Source of the DNA: Petrolisthes cinctipes
Taxonomy: Eukaryota > Arthropoda > Malacostraca > Decapoda > Porcellanidae
Length of the DNA: 64,000 nucleotides
Direction of reading: 5' to 3'
Assembly (NCBI GenBank): GCA_033782935.1
Contig: JAWQEG010000501.1
Coordinates: forward strand, 2,702,501 to 2,766,500
The notes beneath the pieces are model-generated. The model did not search any database and had not been told where the DNA came from. It was given only the letters and a program-made list of their open reading frames with translations. A program made the translations under genes and the position numbers. This document shows, in pieces, positions 1 to 11,350 of this stretch; the stretch's first letter is position 1; each line of letters begins with the position of its first letter.

Positions 1-1491
1 ATATTTTGGGGTCCCAGAAGCAATCTGTACATGCCTACTCAGTGTTAGAGTATTTTCAAAATACAGGCCCAAAACATGCTGAAAATCGATATTTTAGATG
101 CCCAAAGTCAATATGTGCATGTATCTTCTGTACCCGTTTATATCTCAAATTCAGGCTCAAAACACCCGAAAATTCAATATTTTGGGGTCCCAGAAGCAAT
201 CTGTACATGCCTACTCAGTGTTAGAGTATTTTCAAAATACAGGGCCAAAACATGCTGAAAATCGATATTTTAGATGCCCAAAGTCAATATGTGCATGTAT
301 CTTCTGTACCCGTTTATATCTCAATATCTGGCTCAAAACACCCGAAAATTCAATATTTTGGGGTCCAAGAAGCAATCTGTACAGTGCTAGAATATTTTCA
401 AAATATAGGCTAAAAACATGCTAAAAATCGACATTTTAGGTGCCAAAAAATCGATATCTCAAATTCAGTCCCAAAACACCAGAAAATTCGATATTTAGAG
501 GTCCCAGAAGGTATCTGTACATGCCTACTCCGTGTTAGAGTATTTTCAAAATACAGGCCAAAAACATACTGAAAATCGATCTTTTAGGTGCCAAAAAGTC
601 GATATGTACATGCATCTTCTGTACCCGTTTATATCTCAAATTCTGGCCCTAAACATCCGAAAATTCGATATTTTGGGGTCCCAGAAGCGATCTGTACATG
701 CCTACTCCGAGTTAGAGTATTTTCAAATTCAATCCCAAAACATGCTGAAAATCGATATTTTTGGTGCCCAAAGTCAATATGTGCATGTATCTTCTGTACC
801 CGTTTATATCTCAAATTCGGGCTCAAAAAACCCGAAAATTCAATATTTTAGGGTCCCAGAAGCAATCTGTACATGCCTACACAGTGCTAGAATATTTTCA
901 AAATATAGGCTAAAAACATGCTAAAAATCGACATTTTAGGTGCCAAAAAATCGATATCTCAAATTCAGTCCCAAAACACCCGAAAATTCGATATTTAGAG
1001 GTCCCAGAAGGTATCTGTACATGCCTACACTGTGTTAGAGTATTTTCAAAATACAAGCCAAAAACATACTGAAAATCGGTCTTTTCGGTGCCCAAAAGTC
1101 GATATGTGCATGCATCTTCTGTACCCGTTTATATCTCAAATTTTGGCCCTAAACACCCGAAAATTCAATATTTTGGGGTCCCAGAAGCGATCTGTACATG
1201 CCTACTCCGTGTTAGAGTATTTTTAAAATACAGGCCAAAAACATGCTGAAAATAGATATTTTTGGTGCCCAAAGTCAATATGTGCATGTATCTTCTGTAC
1301 CCGTTTATATCTCTAATTCAGGCTCAAAACACCCGAAAATTCAATATTTTGGGGTCCCAGAAGCAATCTGTACAGTGCTAGAATATTTTCAAAATATAGG
1401 CTAAAAACATGCTAAAAATCGATCTTTTAGGTGCCAAAAAGTCGTTATCTCAAATTCAGTCCCAAAACACCCGAAAATTCGATATTTAGGG
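1..1491 (+). repeat. Array segment: EEC, ABK, ABC
   Basis: Bases 1-10 are the tail of a monomer. Monomer starts are E 11, E 187, C 363 (opens gtccaagaag and ends gag, so it leads to A), A 501, B 678 (175 bp, one base lost in ttttcaaattc), K 853, A 1001, B 1178 and C 1354. The second E has the local variant tatctcaatatctgg. B 1178 has gtatttttaaaatac, aaatagatattt and tctctaattc, markers that recur in B 7237. C 1354 has gtcgttatctc, which recurs at 7413 and 8403. Confidence 0.94.
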
Positions 1492-1844
1492 GTCCCAGAA
1501 GCGTTCTGTACATGCCTACTCCGTGTTAGAGTATTTTCAAAATACATGCTCAAAACATACTGAAAATCGATCTTTTAGGTGCACAAAAGTCGATATGTGC
1601 ATGCATCTTCAGTACCCGTTTATATCTCAAATTCAGGCTCAAAACACCCGAAAATTCAATATTTTGGGGTCCCAGAAGCAATCTGTACATGCCTACTCAG
1701 TGTTAGAGTATTTTCAAAATACAGGCCCAAAACATGCTGAAAATCGATATTTTAGATGCCCAAAGTCAATATGTGCATGTATCTTCTGTACCCGTTTATA
1801 TCTCAAATTCAGGCTCAAAACACCCGAAAATTCGATATTTAGGG

Positions 1845-2021
1845 GTCCCAGAAGCGTTCTGTACATGCCTACTCCGTGTTAGAGTATTTTCAAAATACAT
1901 GCTCAAAACATACTGAAAATCGATCTTTTAGGTGCACAAAAGTCGATATGTGCATGCATCTTTAGTACCCGTTTATATCTCAAATTCAGTCCCAAAACAC
2001 CCGAAAATTCGATATTTAGAG
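1845..2021 (+). repeat. D-to-K chimeric long monomer
   Basis: The first part is class D (catgctcaaaacatactg, gtgcacaaaag). After tatctcaaattcag it continues as a short monomer (tcccaaaacacccg, cgatatttagag). It keeps the full 177-bp length, so the exchange lies to the right of the 29-bp deletion site. Confidence 0.85.
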
Positions 2022-2197
2022 GTCCCAGAAGGTATCTGTACATGCCTACTCCGTGTTAGAGTATTTTCAAAATTCAGGCCCAAAACATGCTGAAAATCGA
2101 TATTTTTGGTGCCCAAAGTCAATATGTGCATGTATCTTCTGTACCCGTTTATATCTCGAATTCAGGCTCAAAACACCCGAAAATTCAATATTTTGGG

Positions 2198-2493
2198 GTC
2201 CCAGAAGCAATCTGTACATGCCTACTCAGTGCTAGAATATTTTCAAAATATAGGCTAAAAACATGCTAAAAATCGATCTTATAGGTGCCAAAAATTCGAT
2301 ATCTCAAATTCAGTCCCAAAACACCCGAAAATTCGATATTTAGAGGTCCCAGAAGGTATCTGTACATGCCTACACAGTGCTAGAATATTTTCAAAATATA
2401 GGCTAAAAACATGCTAAAAATCGACATTTTAGGTGCCAAAAAATCGATATCTCAAATTCAGTCCCAAAACACCCGAAAATTCGATATTTAGAG
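2198..2493 (+). repeat. Two consecutive short (K) monomers
   Basis: K monomers begin at 2198 (actcagtgctag) and 2346 (opens ggtatctg like A, then cacagtgctag). Elsewhere in the window a short monomer is always separated from the next short one by at least one long monomer. The second unit is an A/K chimera within its first 30 bases. Confidence 0.88.
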
Positions 2494-3987
2494 GTCCAAG
2501 AAGGTATCTGTACATGCCTACTCCGTGTTAGAGTATTTTCAAAATACAGGCCAAAAACATACTGAAAATCGATCTTTTAGGTGCCCAAAAGTCGATATGT
2601 GCATGCATCTTCTGTACCCGTTTATATCTCAAATTCTGGCCCTAAACACCCGAAAATTCGATATTTTGGGGTCCCAGAAGCGATCTGTACATGCCTACTC
2701 CGTGTTAGAGTATTTTCAAAATTCAAGCCTAAAACATGCTGAAAATCGATATTTTTGGTGCCCAAAGTCAATATGTGCATGTATCTTCTGTACCCGTTTA
2801 TATCTCAAATTCAGGCTCAAAACACCCGAAAATTCAATATTTTGGGGTCCCAGAAGCAATCTGTACATGCCTACACAGTGCTAGAATATTTTCAAAATAT
2901 AGGCTAAAAACATGCTAAAAATCGACATTTTAGGTGCCAAAAAATCGATATCTCAAATTCAGTCCCAAAACACCCGAAAATTCGATATTTAGAGGTCCCA
3001 GAAGGTATCTGTACATGCCTACACTGTGTTAGAGTATTTTCAAAATACAGGCCAAAAACATACTGAAAATCGGTCTTTTAGGTGCCCAAAAGTCGATATG
3101 TGCATGCATCTTCTGTACCCGTTTATATCTCAAATTTTGGCACTAAACACCCGAAAATGAGATTTTTTGGGGTCCCAGAAGCGATCTGTAGATGCCTACT
3201 CCGTGTTAGAGTATTTTCAAAATACAAGCCAAAAACATGCTGAAAATCGATATTTTTGGTGCCCAAAAGTCGATATGTGCATGCATCTTCTGTACCCGTT
3301 TATATCTCAAATTCAGGCTCAAAACACCCGAAAATTCAATATTTTGTGGTCCCAGAAGCAATCTGTACAGTGCTAGAATATTTTCAAAATATAGGCTAAA
3401 AACATGCTAAAAATCGATCTTTTAGGTGCCAAAAAGTCGATATCTCAAATTCAGTCCCAAAACTCCCGAAAATTCGATATTTAGGGGTCCCAGAAGCGAT
3501 CTGTACATGCCTACTCCGTGTTAGAGTATTTTCAAAATACATGCTCAAAACATACTGAAAATCGATCTTTTAGGTGCACAAAAGTCGATATGTGCATGCA
3601 TCTTCAGTACCCGTTTATATCTCAAATTCAGGCTCAAAACACCCGAAAATTCAATATTTTGGGGTCCCAGAAGCAATCTGTACATGCCTACTCAGTGTTA
3701 GAGTATTTTCAAAATACAGGCCCAAAACATGCTGAAAATCGATATTTTAGATGACCAAAGTCAATATGTGCATGTATCTTCTGTACCCGTTTATATTTCA
3801 AATTCAGGCTCAAAACACCCGAAAATTCAATATTTTGGGGTCCCAGAAGCAATCTGTACATGCCTACACAGTGCTAGAATATTTTCAAAATATAGGCTAA
3901 AAACATGCTAAAAATCGACATTTTAGGTGCCAAAAAATCGATATCTCAAATTCAGTCCCAAAACACCTGAAAATTCGATATTTAGAG
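2494..3987 (+). repeat. Array segment: ABK, A-(B/A)-C, DEK
   Basis: Starts are A 2494 (gtccaagaagg), B 2671, K 2847, A 2995, B/A chimera 3172, C 3349, D 3487, E 3664 (gatgaccaaag) and K 3840. The chimera at 3172 has B words up to tatttttggtgcccaaa, then A words (agtcgatatgtgcatgcatc), then the B/E tail. A 2995 has cccgaaaatgagatttttt near its end. All these markers recur 8857 bp downstream. Confidence 0.93.
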
Positions 3988-5715
3988 GTCCCAGAAGGTA
4001 TCTGTACATGCCTACTCCGTGTTAGAGTATTTTCAAAATACAGGCCAAAAACATACTGAAAATCAATCTTTTAGGTGCCCAAAAGTCGATATGTGCATGC
4101 ATCTTCTGTACCCGTTTATATCTCAAATTCTGGCCCTAAACACCCGAAAATTCGATATTTTGGGGTCCCAGAAGCGATCTGTACATGCCTACTCCGTGTT
4201 AGAGTATTTTCAAAATTCAGGCCCAAAACATGCTGAAAATCGATATTTTTGGTGCCCAAAGTCAATATGAGCATGTATCTTCTGTACCCGTTTATATCTC
4301 GAATTCAGGCTCAAAACACCCGAAAATTCAATATTTTGGGGTCCCAGAAGCAATCTCTACATGCCTACTCAGTGCTAGAATATTTTCAAAATATAGGCTA
4401 AAAACATGATAAAAATCGATCGTTTAGGTGCCAAAAATTCGATATCTCAAATTCAGTCCCAAAACACCCGAAAATTCGATAGTTAGGGGTCCCAGAAGCG
4501 ATCTGTACATGCCTACTCCGTGTTAGAGTATTTTCAAAATACATGCTCAAAACATACTGAAAAACGATCTTTTAGGTGCACAAAAGTCGATATGTGCATG
4601 CATCTTCAGTACCCGTTTATATCTCAAATTCAGGCTCAAAACACCCGAAAATTCAATATTTTGGGGTCCCAGAAGCAATCTGTACATGCCTACACGGTGC
4701 TAGAATATTTTCAAAATATAGGCTAAAAACATGCTAAAAATCGACATTTTAGGTGCCAAAAAATCGATATCTCAAATTCAGTCCCAAAACACCAGAAAAT
4801 TCGATATTTAGAGGTCCCAGAAGGTATCTGTACATGCCTACTCCGTGTTAGAGTATTTTCAAAATACAGGCCAAAAACATACTGAAAATCGATCTTTTAG
4901 GTGCCCAAAAGTCGATATGTGCATGCATCTTCTGTACCCGTTTATATCTCAAATTCTGGCCCTAAACACCCTGAAATCGATATTTTTGGTGCCCAAAGTC
5001 AATATGTGCATGTATCTTCTGTACCCGTTTATATCTCAAATTCAGGCTCAAAACACCAGAAAATTCAATATTTTGGGGTCCCAGAAGCAATCTGTACATG
5101 CCTACACAGTGCTAGAATATTTTCAAAATATAGGCTAAAAACATGCTAAAAATCGACATTTTAGGTGCCAAAAAATCGATATCTTAAATTCAGTCCCAAA
5201 ACACCCGAAAATTCGATATTTAGAGGTCCCAGAAGGTATCTGTACATGCCTACACTGTGTTAGAGTATTTTCAAGATACAGGCCAAAAACATACTGAAAA
5301 TCGGTATTTTAGGTGCCCAAAAGTCGATATGTGCATGCATCTTCTGTACCCGTTTATATCTCAAATTTTGGCCCTAAACACCCAAAAATTCGATATTTTG
5401 GGGTCCCAGAAGCGATCTGTACATGCCTACTCCGTGTTAGCGTATTTTCAAAATACAGGCCAAAAACATGCTGAAAATCGATATTTTTGGTGCCCAAAGT
5501 CAATATGTGCATGTATCTTCTGTACCCGTTTATATCTCAAATTCAGGCTCAAAACACCCGAAAATTCAATATTTTGGGGTCCCAGAAGCAATCTGTACAG
5601 TGCTAGAATATTTTCAAAATATAGGCTAAAAACATGCTAAAAATCGATCTTTTAGGTGCCAAAAGTCGATATCTCAAATTCAGTCCCAAAACACCCGAAA
5701 ATTCGATATTTAGGG
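3988..5715 (+). repeat. Array segment: ABK, DK, 264-bp A/B fusion + K, ABC
   Basis: Starts are A 3988, B 4165, K 4341 (cgatagttagggg tail), D 4489, K 4666, A/B fusion 4814, K 5078, A 5226 (ttcaagatac), B 5403 (ttagcgtattt) and C 5579 (137 bp). K 4341 has a gggg tail and is followed by D, which fits the rule that the tail predicts the next class. Confidence 0.93.
4814..5077 (+). repeat. 264-bp one-and-a-half-mer (A/B fusion)
   Basis: An A monomer runs normally to ccctaaacaccc, then continues tgaaatcgatatttttggtg, which is the middle of B. A plus B would be 353 bp, so 89 bp are missing, exactly one half-monomer. The join lies where both halves read gaaaat-cgatatttt. The same join occurs at 13671 and near 16070. 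Confidence 0.9.
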
Positions 5716-7059
5716 GTCCCAGAAGCGATCTGTACATGAGTACTCCGTTTTAGAGTATTTTCAAAATACATGCTCAAAACATACTGAAAATCGATCTTTT
5801 AGGTGCACAAAAGTCGATATGTGCATGCATCTTCAGTACCAGTTTATATCTCAAATTCAGGCTCAAAACACCCGAAAATTCAATATTTTGGGGTCCCAGA
5901 AGCAATCTGTACATGCCTACTCAGTGTTAGAGTATTTTCAAAATACAGGCCCAAAACATGCTGAAAATCGATATTTTAGATGCCCAAAGTCAATATGTGC
6001 ATGTATCTTCTGTACCCGTTTATATCTCAAATTCAGGCTCAAAACACCCGAAAATTCAATATTTTGGGGTCCCAGAAGCAATCTGTACATGCCTACTCAG
6101 TGTTAGAGTATTTTCAAAATACAGGCCCAAAACATGCTGAAAATCGATATTTTAGATGCCCAAAGTCAATATGTGCATGAATCTTCTGTACCCGTTTATA
6201 TCTCAAATTCAGGCTCAAAACACCCGAAAATTCAATATTTTGGGGTCCCAGAAGCAATCTGTAAAGTGCTAGAATATTTTCAAAATATAGGCTAAAAAGA
6301 TGCTAAAAATCTATCTTTTAGGTGCCAAAAAGTCGATATCTCAAATTCAGTCCCAAAACACCCGAAAATTCGATATTTAGGGGTCCCAGAAGCGATCTGT
6401 ACATGCCTACTCCGTTTTAGAGTATTTTCAAAATACATGCTCAAAACATACTGAAAATCGATCTTTTAGGTGCACAAAAGTCGATATGTGCATGCATCTT
6501 CAGTACCCGTTTATATCTCAAATTCAGGCTCAAAACACCCGAAAATTCAATATTTTGGGGTCCCAGAAGCAATCTGTACATGCCTACTCAGTGTTAGAGT
6601 ATTTTCAAAATACAGGCCCAAAACATGCTGAAAATCGATATTTTAGATGCCCAAAGTCAATATGTGCATGTATCTTCTGTACCCGTTTATATCTCAAATT
6701 CAGGCTCAAAACACCCGAAAATTCAATATTTTGGGGTCCCAGAAGCAATCTGTACATGCCTACTCAGTGTTAGAGTATTTTCAAAATACAGGGCCAAAAC
6801 ATGCTGAAAATCGATATTTTAGATGCCCAAAGTCAATATGTGCATGTATCTTCTGTACCCGTTTATATCTGAATATCTGGCTCAAAACACCCGAAAATTC
6901 AATATTTTGGGGTCCCAGAAGCAATCTGTACATGCCTACACAGTGCTAGAATATTTTCAAAATATAGGCTAAAAACATGCTAAAAATCGACATTTTAGGT
7001 GCCAAAAAATCGATATCTCAAATTCAGTCCCAAAACACCCGAAAATTCGATATTTAGAG
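5716..7059 (+). repeat. Array segment: DEEC, DEEK
   Basis: Starts are D 5716 (gtacatgagtactcc), E 5893, E 6069, C 6245 (gtaaagtgctag, agatgctaaaaatctatc), D 6383, E 6560, E 6736 (tatctgaatatctgg) and K 6912. E is doubled in both blocks. Confidence 0.93.
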
Positions 7060-8540
7060 GTCCCAGAAGGTATCTGTACATGCCTACTCCGTGTTAGAGT
7101 ATTTTCAAAATACAGACCAAAAACATACTGAAAATCGATCTTTTAGGTGCCAAAAAGTCGATATGTACATGCATCTTCTGTACCCGTTTATATCTCAAAT
7201 TCTGGCCCTAAACATCCGAAAATTCGATATTTTGGGGTCCCAGAAGCGATCTGTACATGCCTACTCCGTGTTAGAGTATTTTTAAAATACAGGCCAAAAA
7301 CATGCTGAAAATAGATATTTTTGGTGCCCAAAGTCAATATGTGCATGTATCTTCTGTACCCGTTTATATCTCTAATTCAGGCTCAAAACACCCGAAAATT
7401 CAATATTTTGGGGTCCCAGAAGCAATCTGTACAGTGCTAGAATATTTTCAAAATATAGGCTAAAAACATGCTAAAAATCGATCTTTTAGGTGCCAAAAAG
7501 TCGTTATCTCAAATTCAGTCCCAAAACACCCGAAAATTCGATATTTAGGGGTCCCAGAAGCAATCTGTACATGCCTACTCAGTGTTAGAGTATTTTCAAA
7601 ATACAGGCCCAAAACATGCTGAAAATCGATATTTTAGATGCCCAAAGTCAATATGTGCATGTATCTTCTGTACCCGTTTATATCTCAAATTCAGGCTCAA
7701 AACACCCGAAAATTCAATATTTTGGGGTCCCAGAAGCAATCTGTACATGCCTACTCAGTGTTAGAGTATTTTCAAAATACAGGGCCAAAACATGCTGAAA
7801 ATCGATATTTTAGATGCCCAAAGTCAATATGTGCATGTATCTTCTGTACCCGTTTATATCTCAATATCTGGCTCAAAACACCCGAAAATTCAATATTTTG
7901 GGGTCCCAGAAGCAATCTGTACATGCCTACACAGTGCTAGAATATTTTCAAAATATAGGCTAAAAACATGCTAAAAATCGACATTTTAGGTGCCAAAAAA
8001 TCGATATCTCAAATTCAGTCCCAAAACACCCGAAAATTCGATATTTAGAGGTCCCAGAAGGTATCTGTACATGCCTACTCCGTGTTAGAGTATTTTCAAA
8101 ATACAGGCCAAAAACATACTGAAAATCGATCTTTTAGGTGCCAAAAAGTCGATATGTACATGCATCTTCTGTACCCGTTTATATCTCAAATTCTGGCCCT
8201 AAACATCCGAAAATTCGATATTTTGGGGTCCCAGAAGCGATCTGTACATGCCTACTCCGAGTTAGAGTATTTTCAAATTCAAGCCCAAAACATGCTGAAA
8301 ATCGATATTTTTGGTGCCCAAAGTCAATATGTGCATGTATCTTCTGTACCCGTTTATATCTCAAATTCAGGCTCAAAAAACCCGAAAATTCAATATTTTG
8401 GGGTCCCAGAAGCAATCTGTACAGTGCTAGAATATTTTCAAAATATATGCTAAAAACATGCTAAAAATCGATCTTTTAGGTGCCAAAAAGTCGTTATCTC
8501 AAATTCAGTCCCAAAACACCCGAAAATTCGATATTTAGGG
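7060..8540 (+). repeat. Array segment: ABC, EEK, ABC
   Basis: Starts are A 7060, B 7237, C 7413, E 7551, E 7727, K 7903, A 8051, B 8228 (175 bp) and C 8403. C 7413 is followed directly by E, with D missing. The stretch from 7551 corresponds to bases 11 onward, with the same E variant (tatctcaatatctgg) and the same one-base loss in the following B. Confidence 0.93.
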
Positions 8541-9366
8541 GTCCCAGAAGCGTTCTGTACATGCCTACTCCGTGTTAGAGTATTTTCAAAATACATGCTC
8601 AAAACATACTGAAAATCGATCTTTTAGGTGCACAAAAGTCGATATGTGCATGCATCTTCAGTACCCGTTTATATCTCAAATTCAGGCTCAAAACACCCGA
8701 AAATTCAATATTTTGGGGTCCCAGAAGCAATCTGTACATGCCTACTCAGTGTTAGAGTATTTTCAAAATACAGGCCCAAAACATGCTGAAAATCGATATT
8801 TTAGGTGCCAAAAAATCGATATCTCAAATTCAGTCCCAAAACACCCGAAAATTCGATATTTAGAGGTCCCAGAAGGTATCTGTACATGCCTACTCCGTGT
8901 TAGAGTATTTTCAAAATACAGGCCAAAAACATACTGAAAATCGATCTTTTAGGTGCCCAAAAGTCGATATGTGCATGCATCTTCTGTACCCGTTTATATC
9001 TCAAATTTTGACCCTAAACACCCGAAAATTCGATATTTTGGGGTCCCAGAAGCGATCTGTACATGCCTACTCCGTGTTAGAGTATTTTCAAAATTCAGGC
9101 CCAAAACATGCTGAAAATCGATATTTTTGGTGCCCAAAGTCAATATGTGCATGTATCTTCTGTACCCGTTTATATCTCGAATTCAGGCTCAAAACACCCG
9201 AAAATTCAATATTTTGGGGTCCCAGAAGCAATCTGTACATGCCTACTCAGTGCTAGAATATTTTCAAAATATAGGCTAAAAACATGCTAAAAATCGATCT
9301 TATAGGTGCCAAAAATTCGATATCTCAAATTCAGTCCCAAAACACCCGAAAATTCGATATTTAGAG
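8541..9366 (+). repeat. Array segment: D, E/K chimera, ABK
   Basis: Starts are D 8541 (gcgttctg), E/K chimera 8718, A 8866, B 9043 (tatctcgaattcagg, an EcoRI site) and K 9219. The chimera begins as E (actcagtgttagag, aggcccaaaacatgctg) and switches after gatattttag to the short-monomer middle (gtgccaaaaaatcgatatctc). It is 148 bp long and takes the place of E plus K. Confidence 0.92.
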
Positions 9367-11350
9367 GTCCCAGAAGGTATCTGTACATGCCTACACTGTG
9401 TTAGAGTATTTTGAAAATACAGGCCAAAAACATACTGAAAATCGGTCTTTTAGGTGCCCAAAAGTCGATATGTGCATGCATCTTCTGTACCCGTTTATAA
9501 CTCAAATTTTGGCCCTAAACACCCTAAAATTCGATATTTTGGGGTCCCAGAAGCGATCTGTACATGCCTACTCCGTGTTAGAGTATTTTCAAAATACAGG
9601 CCAAAAACATGCTGAAAATCGATATTTTTGGTGCCCAAAGTCAATATGTGCATGTATCTTCTGTACCCGTTTATATCTCAAATTCAGGCTCAAAACACCC
9701 GAAAATTCTATATTTTGGGGTCCCAGAAGCAATCTGTAAAGTGCTAGAATATTTTCAAAATATAGGCTAAAAAGATGCTAAAAATCGATCTTTTAGGTGC
9801 CAAAAAGTCGATATCTCAAATTCAGTACCAAAACACCCGAAAATTCGATATTTAGGGGTCCCAGAAGCGATCTGTACATGCCTACTCCGTTTTAGAGTAT
9901 TTTCAAAATACATGCTCAAAACATACTGAAAATCAATATTTTAGGTGCACAAAAGTCGATATGTGCATGCATCTTCAGTACCCGTTTATATCTCAAATTC
10001 AGGCTCAAAACACCCGAAAATTCAATATTTTGGGGTCCCAGAAGCAATCTGTACATGCCTACTCAGTGTTAGAGTATTTTCAAAATACAGGCCCAAAACA
10101 TGCTGAAAATCGATATTTTAGATGCCCAAAGTCAATATGTGCATGTATCTTCTGTACCCGTTTATATCTCAAATTCAGGCTCAAAACACCCGAAAATTCA
10201 ATATTTTGGGGTCCCAGAAGCAATCTGTACATGCCTACACAGTGCTAGAATATTTTCAAAATATAGGCTAAAAACATGCTAAAAATCGACATTTTAGGTG
10301 CCAAAAAATCGATATCTCAAATTCAGTCCCAAAACACCAGAAAATTCGATATTTAGAGGTCCCAGAAGGTATCTGTACATGCCTACACTGTGTTAGAGTA
10401 TTTTAAAAATACAGGCCAAAAACATACTGAAAATCGGTCTGTTAGGTGCCCAAAAGTCGATATGTGCATGCATCTTCTGTACCCGTTTATAACTCAAATT
10501 TTGGCCCTAAACCCCCGAAAATTCGATATTTTGGGGTCCCAGAAGCGATCTGTACATGCCTACTCCGTGTTAGAGTATTTTCAAAATACAGGCCAAAAAC
10601 ATGCTGAAAATCGATATTTTTGGTGCCCAAAGTCAATATGTGCATGTATCTTCTGTACCCGTTTATATCTCAAATTCAGGCTCAAAACACCCGAAAATTC
10701 AATATTTTGGGGTCCCAGAAGCAATCTGTAAAGTGCTAGAATATTTTCAAAATATAGGCTAAAAACATGCTAAAAATCGATCTTTTAGGTGCCAAAAAGT
10801 CGATATCTCAAATTCAGTCCCAAAACACCCGAAAATTCGATATTTAGGGGTCCCAGAAGCGATCTGTACATGCCTACTCCGTTTTAGAGTATTTTCAAAA
10901 TACATGCTCAAAACATACTGAAAATCGATCTTTTAGGTGCACAAAAGTCGATATGTGCATGCATTTTCAGTACCCGTTTATATCTCAAATTCAGGCTCAA
11001 AACACCCGAAAATTCAATACTTTGGGGTCCCAGAAGCAATCTGTACATGCCTACTCAGTGTTAGAGTATTTTCAAAATACAGGCCCAAAACATGCTGAAA
11101 ATCGATATTTTAGATGCCCAAAGTCAATATGTGCATGTATCTTCTGTACCCGTTTATATCTCAAATTCAGGCTCAAAACACTCGAAAATTCAATATTTTG
11201 GGGTCCCAGAAGCAATCTGTACATGCCTACACAGTGCTAGAATATTTTCAAAATATAGGCTAAAAACATGCTAAAAATCGACATTTTAGGTGCCAAAAAA
11301 TCGATATCTCAAATTCAGTCCCAAAACACCCGAAAATTCGATATTTAGAG
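9367..11350 (+). repeat. Two tandem canonical 992-bp hexamers (ABC-DEK)
   Basis: Copy 1 is 9367-10358 (A 9367, B 9544, C 9720, D 9858, E 10035, K 10211). Copy 2 is 10359-11350 (A 10359, B 10536, C 10712, D 10850, E 11027, K 11203). Both A monomers share the rare variant gtttataactcaaat, and both C monomers share gtaaagtgctag, so this is a recent tandem copy rather than two independent hexamers. Confidence 0.95.

Larger units (their letters stand above)
1492..2493 (+). repeat. Array segment with irregular order: D, E, D/K chimera, B, K, K
   Basis: Starts are D 1492, E 1669 (with a short-monomer tail, cgatatttagggg), a D body with a K tail 1845, B 2022 (opening with ggtatctg like A), K 2198 and K 2346. 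Both D monomers here carry gcgttctg instead of gcgatctg. Block order is broken: there is no clean trimer, and two short monomers follow each other. Confidence 0.92.
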
